Below the pieces are notes generated by a model that was given only the letters and a program-made list of their open reading frames with translations, was not told the origin of the DNA and did no database searches. Shown one piece after another: positions 32,079 through 43,292 of a DNA stretch of 64,000 nucleotides. A program made the translations under genes and the position numbers. Every line of letters starts with the position of its first letter. Position 1 is the first letter of the stretch. Source of the DNA: Amphiura filiformis. Lineage: Eukaryota > Echinodermata > Ophiuroidea > Amphilepidida > Amphiuridae. Location of the stretch: NCBI RefSeq assembly GCF_039555335.1, contig NC_092636.1:53065706-53129705 (forward strand). The letters run 5' to 3'.

Positions 32079-32478
32079 TTAAGGTGGTACTACACCCCCT
32101 GATAAATTTTGTGACTAATTTTGCATTTTGTTCAAAAAGTAACTACAAAATTACTATATTTTGTATACACACTGGTAACAAAAGTTATGTATATTATTGG
32201 GGCAAGGAATCCAATATACTTCACCGAAATTTCAGTGATTTAAGACAAGGGGTTCATATGTTAAGAAATGAGGTACATTCTAGCGGTACGATGTACATGT
32301 ACCTCTTTTCTTATCATAAATAAAGTACCGCTTGACTTGAGTCACTGAAATCTCAGCGTAGTAACTTGATTCCTAATACCCCTATAATTTACAGAACTTT
32401 TGTTACCAATGTGTTATTATTTTTGAGAAAAATGCAACAATAGTCACAAATTTATCAAGGGGTGTAGTACCACCTTAA
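32079..32478. mobile_element. TTAA-flanked palindromic MITE, copy 3 (longest)
   Basis: TTAA at both ends, AGGTGGTACTACACCCCCTG on the left and the inverse on the right. Includes both internal arms (TCACTGAAAT, TCATAAATAA, GGTACATTCTAGCGGTAC). The 79-aa ORF inside is not a gene. Confidence 0.85.
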
Positions 32479-33098
32479 ATGGTTATATGTTCCATTTTTT
32501 TTCATTTTTAATGAAATCCTAGTTGAATTTCAGTATTTTTAGCAACATGCTAATGTACATTTCTCTTCTTGATATTCATTTCCTCAATAATAGAATAACC
32601 GTCTCGCTAATTACACGTAAAAAGGTCATTGACCTTCACAATGCAATTAACATACGTAGAATTATTTTAAATAGTTCATTTGAAGCATTAATGTATTGAG
32701 ACCATATCCTCCAAATCTGATGACATTCTTGCATAAAATAAAAATTTTACAGTCATTTTTGTAATTGAGGTCCGATTTGAGAAAAACGCATTTGAAAATT
32801 GAGATTTACATAGACGCCTGTGTATTAATTAATTAGTAATTAAGCATTATCTCAAAAATTAAGCATGTGATAAGGTTAAAAATGGTGTTAATTATTAGAG
32901 GTTTTCAATATGTACAACATATCAAAAAATATATTTTTTGTAATTTTTGACCATGTACCTGTAATGGAAATTGTACCCAACTTATGACATGCGACCATAT
33001 CTGAGGGTTTTAAATTTTGTGGATTCTCAATTTTCAGATAATACTCATAATAGATTAAATGAAAACCTCTTCAAATAAGCACCTCTTAAATATTCAAA

Positions 33099-34112
33099 TT
33101 AAAGGTTCAGTAACCCGATCGACAGCATCATCCCCGATTTTTTTCATTGTTGATGAGGTTTTGGTATCACATAATAGATACTATTTTTCTCATTACTATC
33201 CTGAAATTTGACGCTCCAAGTCGATGTATTTCGGAGAAATCATGAAATATAGCGGTTTTTACAGGCTACCAGTTTGTAAATACAAAAAATTACCTTGGAT
33301 TTCTGGGCAGGGAATTAATTGCAAATCAACAGTCTCCTCAACAGCTACTTTGGTTTCGCGTTATACACATTCTGTGAAAAAGCGAACCACACTAACTGCT
33401 GAGGAGACGGTGCGGCGTATTTAATTATTAAATTCCACGATGGACATTGTGTGCGTAAATAGCTCAAGTGGTTAGCGATTATGCTGTTACCATGAGGTAC
33501 CCGGTTCAAAACCCGGTATCAGAAGTTTTTTTCCTCTCCATTTTAACCCAAACTTTTTATATTCATTTGAAATGTACATATTGCAAGGGAAATATATTTT
33601 GTTTCCTTTTTTCTAAAACGGTACGAAAAAAACCCAAATATTTTCCGTTCAATATGAAAATAATGAATTTGAAACTGGAATTATTAAATTTTATCCCATT
33701 TTTACTTGGTGTCCATAATCTGTCCAAACTGCCTATTCAAAACATGCATATCAAATTGGCCGTAACTTCAGAACCATTTATCCTATTGAGGTCATTTAAA
33801 AGGGCATTTCGTGATCCACAGCCTCATCCCCCCACTTTTCTCAAAAAAAGTTGAGATTTTTATAGCACTGGATACCTCTGGCTACATAATGTTTATGGCA
33901 GATTAATTCGTTTAGCAAAAATATCGCCAAATTTGAATTTCGTTCTGGTATACTAGAACGAAATTACAACAGTGGCCTATGGAGCAGTGTAATACACATA
34001 ATCAAAAGCAAAATCAGAATCAACTGAAATTTTGGGAATAAGCTTTTTTCGTGGATATCTACTGAAAAATGTCATAAAAAGAGGATGCTAGGATCACAAA
34101 ATCCTCCTTTAA
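33099..34112. mobile_element. about 1.0-kb TTAA-flanked element carrying a tRNA-like segment
   Basis: TTAA at 33099-33102 and 34109-34112, with short inverted ends TTAAAGG. It shares its right half with 25363-26340. It contains the tRNA-Asn-like sequence at 33454-33525. ORFs within (up to 128 aa) show no transposase motif. Confidence 0.6.
33454..33525 (+). tRNA. tRNA-Asn(GTT)-like sequence, probably a pseudogene or SINE head
   Basis: The A-box region TAGCTCAAGTGGTTAG and B box GGTTCAAAACCC are at tRNA spacing. Between them is a 5-bp anticodon stem (TTATG/CATGA) around the loop CTGTTAC, which places GTT as anticodon. The T stem pairs at four of five positions. The acceptor ends do not pair, which argues against a functional tRNA. 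A T run (about 33526-33532) follows, as for pol III termination. Confidence 0.4.
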
Positions 34113-34350
34113 AGACTGAAATGCTCCATTTAATGAGCTCTTTCATATAAGGTATGATTCTACTATACAGGAGAAACTTCAAATTTTCATGGTCATCCCT
34201 ACTTCGTATTCACAATATTTTAACATAGAAGACAGGTGGTTTATGTATGCACATTTTGATACCTTATTCTGTTCAATATATTGCAATACTGTTAAAACAA
34301 CACAACAGTATTTTCAAAGGAAAAAAACCCCACAAAGTACATTGTAATAG

Positions 34351-34535
34351 CCCCGGTGGGTTCAGTCTTCACTGACAATGTGTACGCATGATGGTTCCAA
34401 TTAGGGGTACTTTTCGCGCAAAATAGGGGGTAAAATTGCTGCAAATGTCCTCAATTCCCCGTGAAATAGGGGTCATTTTCAAATCCTGGAACGGTCATAC
34501 GTCCTACCTTTAAATACAAACTAAACCCACCGGGG
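34351..34535. mobile_element. 185-bp MITE
   Basis: Ends CCCCGGTGGGTTCAGT and, inverted, CCCCGGTGGGTTTAGT. TAATAG is repeated at 34345-34350 and 34536-34541 (6-bp duplication). Confidence 0.7.
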
Positions 34536-34847
34536 TAATAGCAGGTTTTACATGCCACAATGCCTGCGTTTAATAACCATTGATCGCTGTAAGTGAAACT
34601 TTTAAATTTAGGGGTTTGTCCCAGTGGCGAAACTTCAGGGGGCGGAAGTAGATCGGGTGCCCCTGACCAATAGTGTGCCGCTCTTTATGGGTGACTGACA
34701 TCCGTTTTTTCACAAGCTAGCCTCCTTGTACCGCCCTCCTTCACCTATATTTGTAACGTCTGTTGTACTTTTCCGCCGCCCTCCTTTCTCTTGGTTACAA
34801 TCCAACATGTGCCGCCCTATAAATCGAGGGTTGACAAACAGAAGGCC

Positions 34848-35699
34848 TTAACTCACTTTTGGCCATTTTGAGATTTTGGTACCAAAATATCTGTAATACC
34901 CACAGATTCTTAAAATCATAAAGCTTTAACGCAATTCAACTCCCTATTGTATGTATTATGTATAGCACAATAATACTTGGTCACATTTCAATGCAAAATA
35001 TTATTTATCTCATTTTTCTCAAAAAGGCACTTTTTGAGTGATTTCACAGGAACATAAAAAAAAATGGAAATTTGTCAGAGTTGCTTAGAAATAAAGAATA
35101 AGTCTACAGAATTTCATTAAACCACTTTTCCCTGAATACATCGACAAATTAGTCAAAAAACAGAAGTTTTAGAAAGGTTTTCTACTTCAACTCAGATCGA
35201 CTCGAGAAAATCGAGATTTTCGTACAGTGCGCCACCAATCGACTGGAAAAACTTCCTAGTCCAGTGTTTCTAACACGGGGGGAAGTAGAGTCTAAATTGA
35301 TTTAAAACAGACGCTTAATTTTTGTAGTAGAAAACAAAATAAGCAATCAAACGTCACCGAGGCAAACTAACGGTCAATTCAAATATGAAAAACAGTTAAA
35401 ATTGTGTATTTTGTTTAAAATAGTAGCTACTGATGTAATAAGTAGTAGAAACAATACGCAACGCGTGTTGGTATGGTGGAGAGTGAGCTTCTTTCGATCT
35501 CGAGTCGGACTTTTTGTACTGTCAGTATCAAAAGTCTAGATTCATGTAAATGCTTTATTTTGTTTAAAATACACGGCTTTCGACCGAACCACTAGCAGGC
35601 TATGTTAGCACATCTATGCCAATTACAAAGGTACCAAAATCTGAATTTTGATGATTTTTACGATCTTCCGGATGAGCAAATCACTGAATGGGCCTTTAA
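34848..35699 (-). mobile_element. TTAA-flanked element, copy B, inverted relative to 26956-27637
   Basis: 35021-35699 is the reverse complement of copy A, with few differences over most of its length. TTAA lies at 34848-34851 and 35696-35699. Immediately outside these are exact inverted 15-mers, GACAAACAGAAGGCC (34833-34847) and GGCCTTCTGTTTGTC (35700-35714), so the insertion apparently split a palindrome centred on TTAA. The left 170 bp are not shared with copy A. Confidence 0.7.
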
Positions 35700-36062
35700 G
35701 GCCTTCTGTTTGTCGAAATAGGTGGCTGAGAAGCGTTTTTCTCTCCCACCTCTTACTTTTTGTCCTTGTTACAAACCGCCTTCTTGTATATGTCGCTCCA
35801 CAAGCCGCACTCCTTGTATGTGTCTCCCCACAAGCCGAATAGTGCTCTCTTTCTGCTCTATTTTTGCCTGATTACACGACACCCTACTTAAATGTGCCGC
35901 CCTTTATAGCAGTGTTCGAAATATGCCTCAAAAAGTTACAGGCCATCCGGGCTTGACCTTAATAAGCTACCGGCCAGCCGGGCCGGCAACTAGATGCCAG
36001 TCAGAAAAGTTACCGGCCAGGCCAAAAAGTTACAGGCCAATGGCCGGCTGACGCTGCTTTAT

Positions 36063-36185
36063 ACATGTAGGTGATAAGCGTAATTTTCTTTCTTCTTTCT
36101 CTTTTTTTTCTTTCCTTCTTTTTTCTCTTTCCTTCTTTTTCCTTTTCCTTTTTTTTCTCTTTCTCCTTTTTTCTTTTTTTGCCGC
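36063..36185. repeat. pyrimidine-rich low-complexity tract
   Basis: TTTCTTTCTTCTTTC-type run of C and T. The minus-strand ORF rich in Lys and Glu here is an artefact of this composition. Confidence 0.85.
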
Positions 36186-36235
36186 CATTTTTTACACTGG
36201 GGCTGGCACCCCACAAGCCCCCCAAATATGTGCAT

Positions 36236-37352
36236 GATGTCTACTGAAGATAGCGTTGCTCAATTGTGATAGCCTAGGCCTAATAGGTAAATGCTGTCTA
36301 CTAAAGATAACCATGCTTAGTTGTGATAGCCTGATAAGTAAATACTGTCTACGGAAGATAGCAATGCTCAGATGAGATAACCTGATATGTAAATGCTGTC
36401 TACTGAAGATAGCAATGCTCATTTGTGATAGCCTGATAGGCAAATGCTGTCTACTGAAGATAGCAATGCTCATTTGTGATAGCCTAATAGGTAAATGCTG
36501 TCTACTGAAGATAGCAATGCTCATTTGTGATAGCCTGATACGTAAATGCTGTCTACTGAAGTTAGCAATATTCATTTGTGATAGCCTGATAGGCAAATGC
36601 TGTCTACTAAAGATATCAATGCTTAGTTGTGATAGCCTGATAAGTAAATGCTGTCTACTGAAGATAGCAATGCTCATTTGAGATAGCCTGATACGTAAAT
36701 ATTGTCTACTGAAGACAGCAATGCTCATTTGTGATAGCCTGATAAGTAAATGCTGTCTACTGAAGATAGCAATATTCATTTGTGATAGCCTAATAGGTAA
36801 ATGCTGTCTACTGAAGATAGCAATGCTCATTTGTGATAGCCTGATAGGTAAATGCTGTCTACTGAAGTTAGCAATATTCATTTGTGATAGCCTGATAGAT
36901 AAATGCTGTCTACTGAAGATAGCAATGCTCATTTGAGATAGCCTGATATGTAAATGCTGTCTACTGAAGTTAGCAATGCTCAGTGGTGATAGCCTGATAG
37001 GTAAATATGGTCTACTAAAGATATCAATGCTTAGTTGTGATAGCCTGATAAGTAAATGCTGAATGCTCATTTGAGATAGCCTGATATGTAAATGCTGTCT
37101 ACTGAAGTTAGCAATATTCATTTGTGATAGCCTGATAGGCAAATGCTGTCTACTAAAGATATCAATGCTTAGTTGTGATAGCCTGATAATTAAATTGTTG
37201 TCTACTGAAGATAGCAATGCTCATTTGAGATAGCCTGATATGTAAATACTGTCTACTGAAGATAGCAATGCTCATTTGAGATAGCCTGATACGTAAATGC
37301 TGTCTACTGAAGATAGCAATGCTCATTTGTGATAGCCTAATAGGTAAATGCT
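36236..37352. repeat. 51-bp satellite array, left block
   Basis: About 22 units of AGATAGCAATGCTCATTTGT / GATAGCCTGATAGGTAAATG / CTGTCTACTGA. The period is 51 bp, a multiple of three, so both strands stay open: the 341-aa minus ORF is a 17-residue repeat (RLSQMSIAIFSRQHLPI) and the plus strand gives KCCLLKIAMLICDSLIG. There is no start context, splice structure or non-repeat domain, so this is not called a gene. It is continuous with 40264-42024 if the inserted LINE is removed. Confidence 0.9.
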
Positions 37353-40263
37353 CAGTTAGATCACATACTAATAAACAGCAAGTGGGTAAATTCTCTCCGC
37401 AACTGTCGAGCATACAACTCAGTAGAAGTGGACTCCGATCATCGTATTGTGAGCATCCGTCTAGCTGCCAGTCTGCGAACTAGCAAAGGAAAACCTTGCA
37501 AGAGACAAAAATTCAACTGGAAGAAGTTGCAAGATCCTGATACAAAGGAGGAATTTCAGCTGGAGCTATCAAACAGATTCAAGGTCTTGAGCATGGATGA
37601 CACCACACCCATCTCTGATAGGTATGAGACCTTCGAAACAGCGGTCCGTGAAGTTGCTGAGAAAGTTATTGGAAAACAAGAGCCATGCGGACTACCAAGT
37701 TGGGTATCAGATGCAACCATCAGACTTAAACTTGAAAGTGATGAGGCCAAAAAGCGGTACTCCATTTCAAAGTCTCGTCAATCTAGAGAAAGATGGAGGA
37801 ACTTGAACACCAGCCTTAACAACTCGTATAAATCTGATGAGCTTGCTACCCTCAATAAGCAAATGGAAGACCTGAAGCTGGCCGACGAGATGGGGAATAT
37901 ACCACCACCTGGAAAATTATACACTCGCTTTCTGGGAAGAACTCACGGAAAGGGGTGAAAGTCAAAAGAGAGATGGATCAGCTCCAACCAGTGACCATGA
38001 ACTGCTTGAGGAATGGAAGGAATATTTTAGCTCACTCCTTAACAACGACAGTGGCACAGCAGCTTCAGAACCCGGGCTTCAGAACTTCCTGCACCAGCTG
38101 TTGAAGATCTTCCTATTATCACTGCGCCCCCAACTCGTGAAGAAGTAGTCAAAGCAATAGCAGCCATGAAGACCAACAAGGCAGCAGGATTGGACTGTGC
38201 TATAACTGCAGAAGCACTTCAGGGAGGAGGGATAGCATGATTGATATGATTCTCGAATTCTGTATGGAAGTATTCTCAACGCTGACACCGCCACGTCAAT
38301 GGGTTACGAATGTCATCATTCCTCTACCAAAGAAAGGTGACCTCTCTCTCATGACAAACTCCCGTGGTATTTCGCTTATGTCCATTGCCGCAAAAGTGTA
38401 CAACAAGATCCTTCTGAACAGGATCCGACCCCACATTGATCCTTTACTGAGAAGCAACCAGGCTGGCTTTAGATCGGGTCGCAGCTGTGCTCAGCAAATA
38501 CCCATTTTGAGGAGGATCATGGAAGGCTTCAAGGAGTACCAGCTTCCCTTAACAGTCACTTTTGTGGACTTCAAAAAAGCCTTAGACTCCATCAACAGGT
38601 CCGTCATGTTTTCAGTGCTGCGGCATTATGGAATACCAAAGGTTGTGGTCAATGCCATCCAGGTGCTCTACAAAGACTCCAATAGTGCCGTTATGGTAGA
38701 TGGCAGCTAGTATCTCAGAGCCTTTCCAAGTAACAACTGGAGTGCTTCAGGGTGATGTGTTGGCACCATTCCTGTTCATTATCCTGGTAGACTACCTTCT
38801 GATGAAATCAACTTCTGGAATTGACGCTGGAATTGTTACCTACCCACGCCGGTCAAGCAGGTATCCTGCCAAGATGCTGAATGACCTGGATTTGGCTGAT
38901 GATATTGCCCTGCTGGAATCTTCCATAGACCGGGCCCAGTCACAGCTTACTAGGACTGCACATATTGCAAATACCTTCTCATTTGCCTCTTAGACTTTTT
39001 CCAGCGCCTACTTAGCACGGTACCAGACACTCCAAAACGCGTTCATACTGTGTCAAAACTGCTGTATCTTTCTTAAATCTTGAGGTAACAATCTGGTTTG
39101 CTCGATAAATGATAATTTGTTATGTTTACATTCAGTACTTTTAGCTAGATAAAAATACTCAAGAGTAGCAAATTTGGATTTAAACACAACATGTGTGAAA
39201 TACTTTCTATGGAGGAAGGAGTCAAAAGTCATAATTTTACTCATTTTTCACTCTTTACAAGGTCAGAACTTGGCAAAGAAATGGGGTATTGACCTGGTTC
39301 GGTTTGTATTTACAGATATAAGATGTTAGCTTTGGGAATAACACAGAACTTTGATGATCAATCATCATTTAGGAGAAGCAAAAGTTAAATTTCTGAATTA
39401 GATCGACTTTGGTATTCCAGTGTGCGTTGCCTGTGTGCTTGGTCACTTTCCACTCACTGTGCGTGTAATTTGACTCTTGCATGCATAGACTGTGGTAAGT
39501 TCTACGACGTACCAATGAGAAAAAAGGCATTATATTTGCAATATGCTGCAGCAGCAGATCTAGGCCTTGTCATCAGCGCACCTAAGACAGAATATATGAC
39601 TGCAAACTGTAACGCCTAACCACCAGCACTTGAAGTCTATGGTAGTACCATCAACCATGTCACAGACTTCAAGTATTTGGGTTCCAAGATGGGCTCTAGT
39701 GTTGGAGACCTAAAAAGAAGAAAAGCACTAGCCTGGGCAGCTTTCTGGAAACTGGAACGCCTTTGGAGAAGCCCGTCCTTGCCAATCGAAACAAAAATCA
39801 AGCTGTTTCAGACAACGTGTGTTACTGTCTTTCTGTACGGGTGCGAGTCATGGGTAAAATTACCAAGGACATGGAAAACAAGATCAATGCATTTGCAACA
39901 TCTTGCTACAGAGTCATGTTAAACATCAAGCGTGTGGATCGGATTCCAAATGAAACCATCTACAACCTGACCAACACCACTCCACTGGTTGCCAGAGTCA
40001 AGATTCATCAACTCAAATTTCTCGGCCATATACTGCATCTTGAAGATGGTGAGCCTGTGAAAGAATATGCACTTTATATTCCACCACATGGGAAGAGGAA
40101 ACCGGGACTGCCACGCACACTGTACTTACAGTATGTCCAGCACCTCCTGGGAGATACTGAAGGGATGCTGCAGCCAAACAAAATTGTTTCGCTTGCCCAA
40201 GATCGCATTAGTTGGAGAAAGCTTGTAGTCGCCTGCTCCGCAGCCGACTGATGATGATGATAC
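37353..40263 (+). pseudogene. non-LTR retrotransposon (LINE), 5'-truncated and broken
   Basis: Begins inside the endonuclease domain: LDHILINSKWVNSLRNCRAY, then DSDHRIVSIRL at about 37434. Reverse transcriptase follows at 38237-38993 with NQAGFRSGRSCAQQ, VTFVDFKKALDS, GVLQGDVLAPFLF and the LADD form of the catalytic motif. The C-terminal region (39620-40251) has YLGSKMGSS and ends SWRKLVVACSAAD. It is disabled by several frameshifts, a small insertion at about 38710 that makes a stop, and the DNA element at 38961-39545. The 3' end is a TGATGATGATGA run. GTAAATGCT at 37344-37352 and 40264-40272 looks like the target duplication in the satellite. Confidence 0.85.
38961..39545. mobile_element. 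585-bp TIR element inserted in the LINE
   Basis: Perfect 13-bp inverted ends CATATTGCAAATA, then CCTTCTCATT / CCTTTTTTCTCATT. CTGCA is duplicated at 38956-38960 and 39546-39550. Removing the element plus one CTGCA rejoins the LINE frame without shift (RTA followed by AADLGLVIS), proving the boundaries. No transposase ORF. Confidence 0.85.
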
Positions 40264-42024
40264 GTAAATGCTGTCTACTGAAGATAGCAATGCTCATTTG
40301 TGATAGCCTGATAGGTAAATACTGTCTTCTGAAGATAGCAATGCTTAGTTGTGATAGCCTGATAGGTTTAATGATGTCTATTGAAAATAGCCTGATACGT
40401 AAATGCTGTCTACTGAAGATAGCAATGCTCATTTGTGATAGCCTGCTAAGTAAATGCTGTCTTCTGAAGATAGCAATGCTCATTTGTGATAGCCTGATAT
40501 TTGATAAGTAAATGCTGTCTACTGAAGATAGCAATGCTCATTTGAGATAGCCTGATACGTAAATGCTGTCTACTGAAGATAGCAATGCTCATTTGAGATA
40601 GCCTAATAGGTAAATGCTGTCTACTGAAGATAGCAATGCTCATTTGTGATAGCCTGATAGGCAAATGCTGTCTACTAAAGATATCAATGCTTAGTTGTGA
40701 TAGCCTGATACGTAAATGCTGTCTACTGAAGATAGCAATGCTCATTTGAGATAGCCTGATACGTAAATGCTGTCTACTGAAGATAGCAATGCTCATTTGT
40801 GATAGCCTGATAGGTAAATACTGTCTACTAAAGATATCAATGCCTAGTTGTGATAGCCTGATGTCTACTGAAGATAGCAATGCTCATTTGTGATAGCCTG
40901 ATAGGTAAATACTGTCTACTAAAGATATCAATGCTTAGTTGTGATAGCCTGATAAGTAAATGCTGATAGCAATGCTCATTTGAGATAGCCTGATAAGTAA
41001 ATGATGTCTACTGAAGATAGCAATGCTCATTTGTGATAGCCAGGCTGTCTTCTGAAGATAGCAATGCTGTGATAGCCTGATAAGTAAATGCTGTCTACTG
41101 AAGATAGCAATGCTCATTTGTGATAGCCTAATAGGCAAATGCTGTCTACTAAAGATATCAATGCTTAGTTGTGATAGCCTGATAAGTAAATGCTGATAGC
41201 AATGCTCATTTGAGATAGCCTGATAAGTAAATGATGTCTACTGAAGATAGCAATGCTCATTTGTGATAGCCAGGCTGTCTTCTGAAGATAGCAATGCTGT
41301 GATAGCCTGATAAGTAAATGCTGTCTACTGAAGATAGAAATGCTCATTTGTGATAGCCTGATAGGCAAATGCCGTCTACTAAAAATATCAATGCTTAGTT
41401 GTGATAGCCTGATAAGTAAATGCTGATAGCAATGCTCATTTGAGATAGCAATAGAAGATAGCATTTGAAGATAGCAATGCTCATTTGTGATAGCCTAATA
41501 GGTAAATGCTGTCTACTGAAGATAGCAATGCTGTGATAGCCTAATAGGTAAATGCTGTCTACTGAAGATAGCAATGCCATTTGTGATATCCTGATAGGCA
41601 AATGCTGTCTACTAAAGATATCAATGCTTAGTTGTGATAGCCTGATAAGTAAATGCTGATAGCAATGCTCATTTGAGATAGCCTGATACGTAAATGCTGT
41701 CTACTGAAGATAGCAATGCTCATTTGTGATAGCCTAATAGGTAAATGCTATCTACTGAAGATAGCAATGCTCATTTGTGATAGCCTGATAGGTAAATGCT
41801 GTCTACTGAAGATAGCAATGCTCATTTGTGATAGCCTAATAGGTAAATGCTATCTACTGAAGATAGCAATGCTCATTTGTGATAGCCTGATAGGTAAATG
41901 CCGTCTTCTGAAGATAGCAATGCTCATTTGTGATAGCCTGATAGGTAAATGCTGTCTACTAAAGATATCAATGCTTAGTTGTGATAGCCTGATAGGTTTA
42001 ATGCTGTCTTCTGAAGATAGTAAT
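40264..42024. repeat. 51-bp satellite array, right block, with a higher-order period of about 230 bp
   Basis: Same unit as the left block. Many units carry deletions, and the junction AAGTAAATGCTGATAGCAAT recurs at about 40953, 41183, 41413 and 41646, about 230 bp apart, so a group of four to five units has itself been amplified. Open frames on both strands are repeat artefacts. Confidence 0.9.
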
Positions 42025-42039
42025 CAGAATCGTAAGTTC

Positions 42040-42160
42040 TGGGCTTCCAAATTTTGGCTTGGCCCAGGGCCCCCATAAGGTAAATCCCACCCTGGTTAAA
42101 AGGGCCCGTACTGCTCCTTGTCCATGGGCCCCTGATACTCTTGATACGCTCCTGTCCATG
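42040..42160. mobile_element. fragment of the hAT-like MITE seen at 31010
   Basis: AAAAGGGCCCGTACTGCTCC and CTTGTCCATGGGCCCC match the right half of 31010-31277, ending near ACGCTCCTG. No left end found next to the satellite. Confidence 0.5.
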
Positions 42161-43040
42161 CCCCCATACAAAGCCTCTAAACTGAAGATGATCAGTTCTG
42201 TAATCAGCATAATCATTGCACAATAGTTTGGGTCAATGTCAATGCCATCTACTGGAAAATGCAGTTGCAAATTGTAATTACAGAAGATGCTTAAAACTGA
42301 TACAATCCAGAATTGATCTGATTGTGTCACATAACTGCATCCTGAAATTGATCTCAAAGTTTGCTCTTCTATTTGACTTTAAACCATTGGTATGTGCTGG
42401 TGAGAAAGTGAAAAGCAAACAAACAGCTGGGACACACTTGTTACACATTACATGCTCTTTTTATCATTTGACCCAACTTTCTCTAACTGATTACTGATCA
42501 AACCCCACAGTTCCATCGACTGACAATTTCACCCCAACTAAAGATGGGTGAATACCCCCTTTGTACATGCCATGCCACTGCTTTGTCCAAATGTTTTATC
42601 CATGGTCTAAATTCATAAATTAAATCTCATGACCTGAATTTGAGATTTGTGTTGGATTGGTCCCACATTTGTGGGGAGGTTTAATGGATATTTTACTGAC
42701 TTCAAATGAAAGACCAGTTTCCTATTTTGCCAACCCAATCATTTCCCCCCACTTTCTCCTCAATGAACTTTAAATTTTAAATTTGAGTTAAAATATCCTC
42801 TGAAGTCAAGTGGGATGGGCAGGTCCCCCTTTGCTACTGCTTTGAACATCTATGATAATTTATAATTTACAAATTATTTATAACATTCGGCCGAAGCCAG
42901 GCTAAGCCCAATAGTGCTTAGAGGCTACTAAATTCAAGGGATGCCATCCGGATATGATTTTAGATAAGCACACAATAAATAAGTAATCTTCACAATAACA
43001 TCTGTATACACTTATGATCATATTTAATAGTTTTAACAAA
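42161..43040. other. intergenic, no feature recognised
   Basis: AT-rich, no ORF with a recognisable domain, no repeat structure seen. Confidence 0.4.
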
Positions 43041-43292
43041 AATTGATATAATTGAGACAAACACAAAAACGACAAGTAGATGATAAGTTAAACTTACATA
43101 AATATATCTTCCACATGATAAGCAAATCATTTGAGAATATATTGTAGAATAAAAAATAATGCACAGAATTGATATAATTGAGACAAACACAAAAACGACA
43201 AGTAGATGATAAGTTAAACTTACATAAATATATCTTCCACATGATAAGCAAATCATTTGAGAATATATTGTAGAATAAAAAATAATGCACAG
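43041..43292. repeat. tandem duplication, two copies of 126 bp
   Basis: AATTGATATAATTGAGACAA begins at 43041 and again at 43167; the two copies look identical by eye. The duplicated minus-strand ORFs over it (85-88 aa) are by-products. Confidence 0.9.

Noticed and set aside
33468-33854. 128-aa plus ORF
   Set aside because: Overlaps the tRNA-like segment and lies in a TTAA-flanked transposon; no transposase motif.
36010-36225. Lys/Glu-rich 71-aa minus ORF
   Set aside because: Translation of a pyrimidine-rich low-complexity tract.
36192-37217. 341-aa minus-strand ORF as a repeat protein gene
   Set aside because: It is the translation of the 51-bp satellite; the other strand is open as well, and the same frames recur at 40.2-42.1 kb with indels.
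36236-42024. CRISPR array
   Set aside because: The array is contiguous tandem units without unique spacers, in an animal genome.
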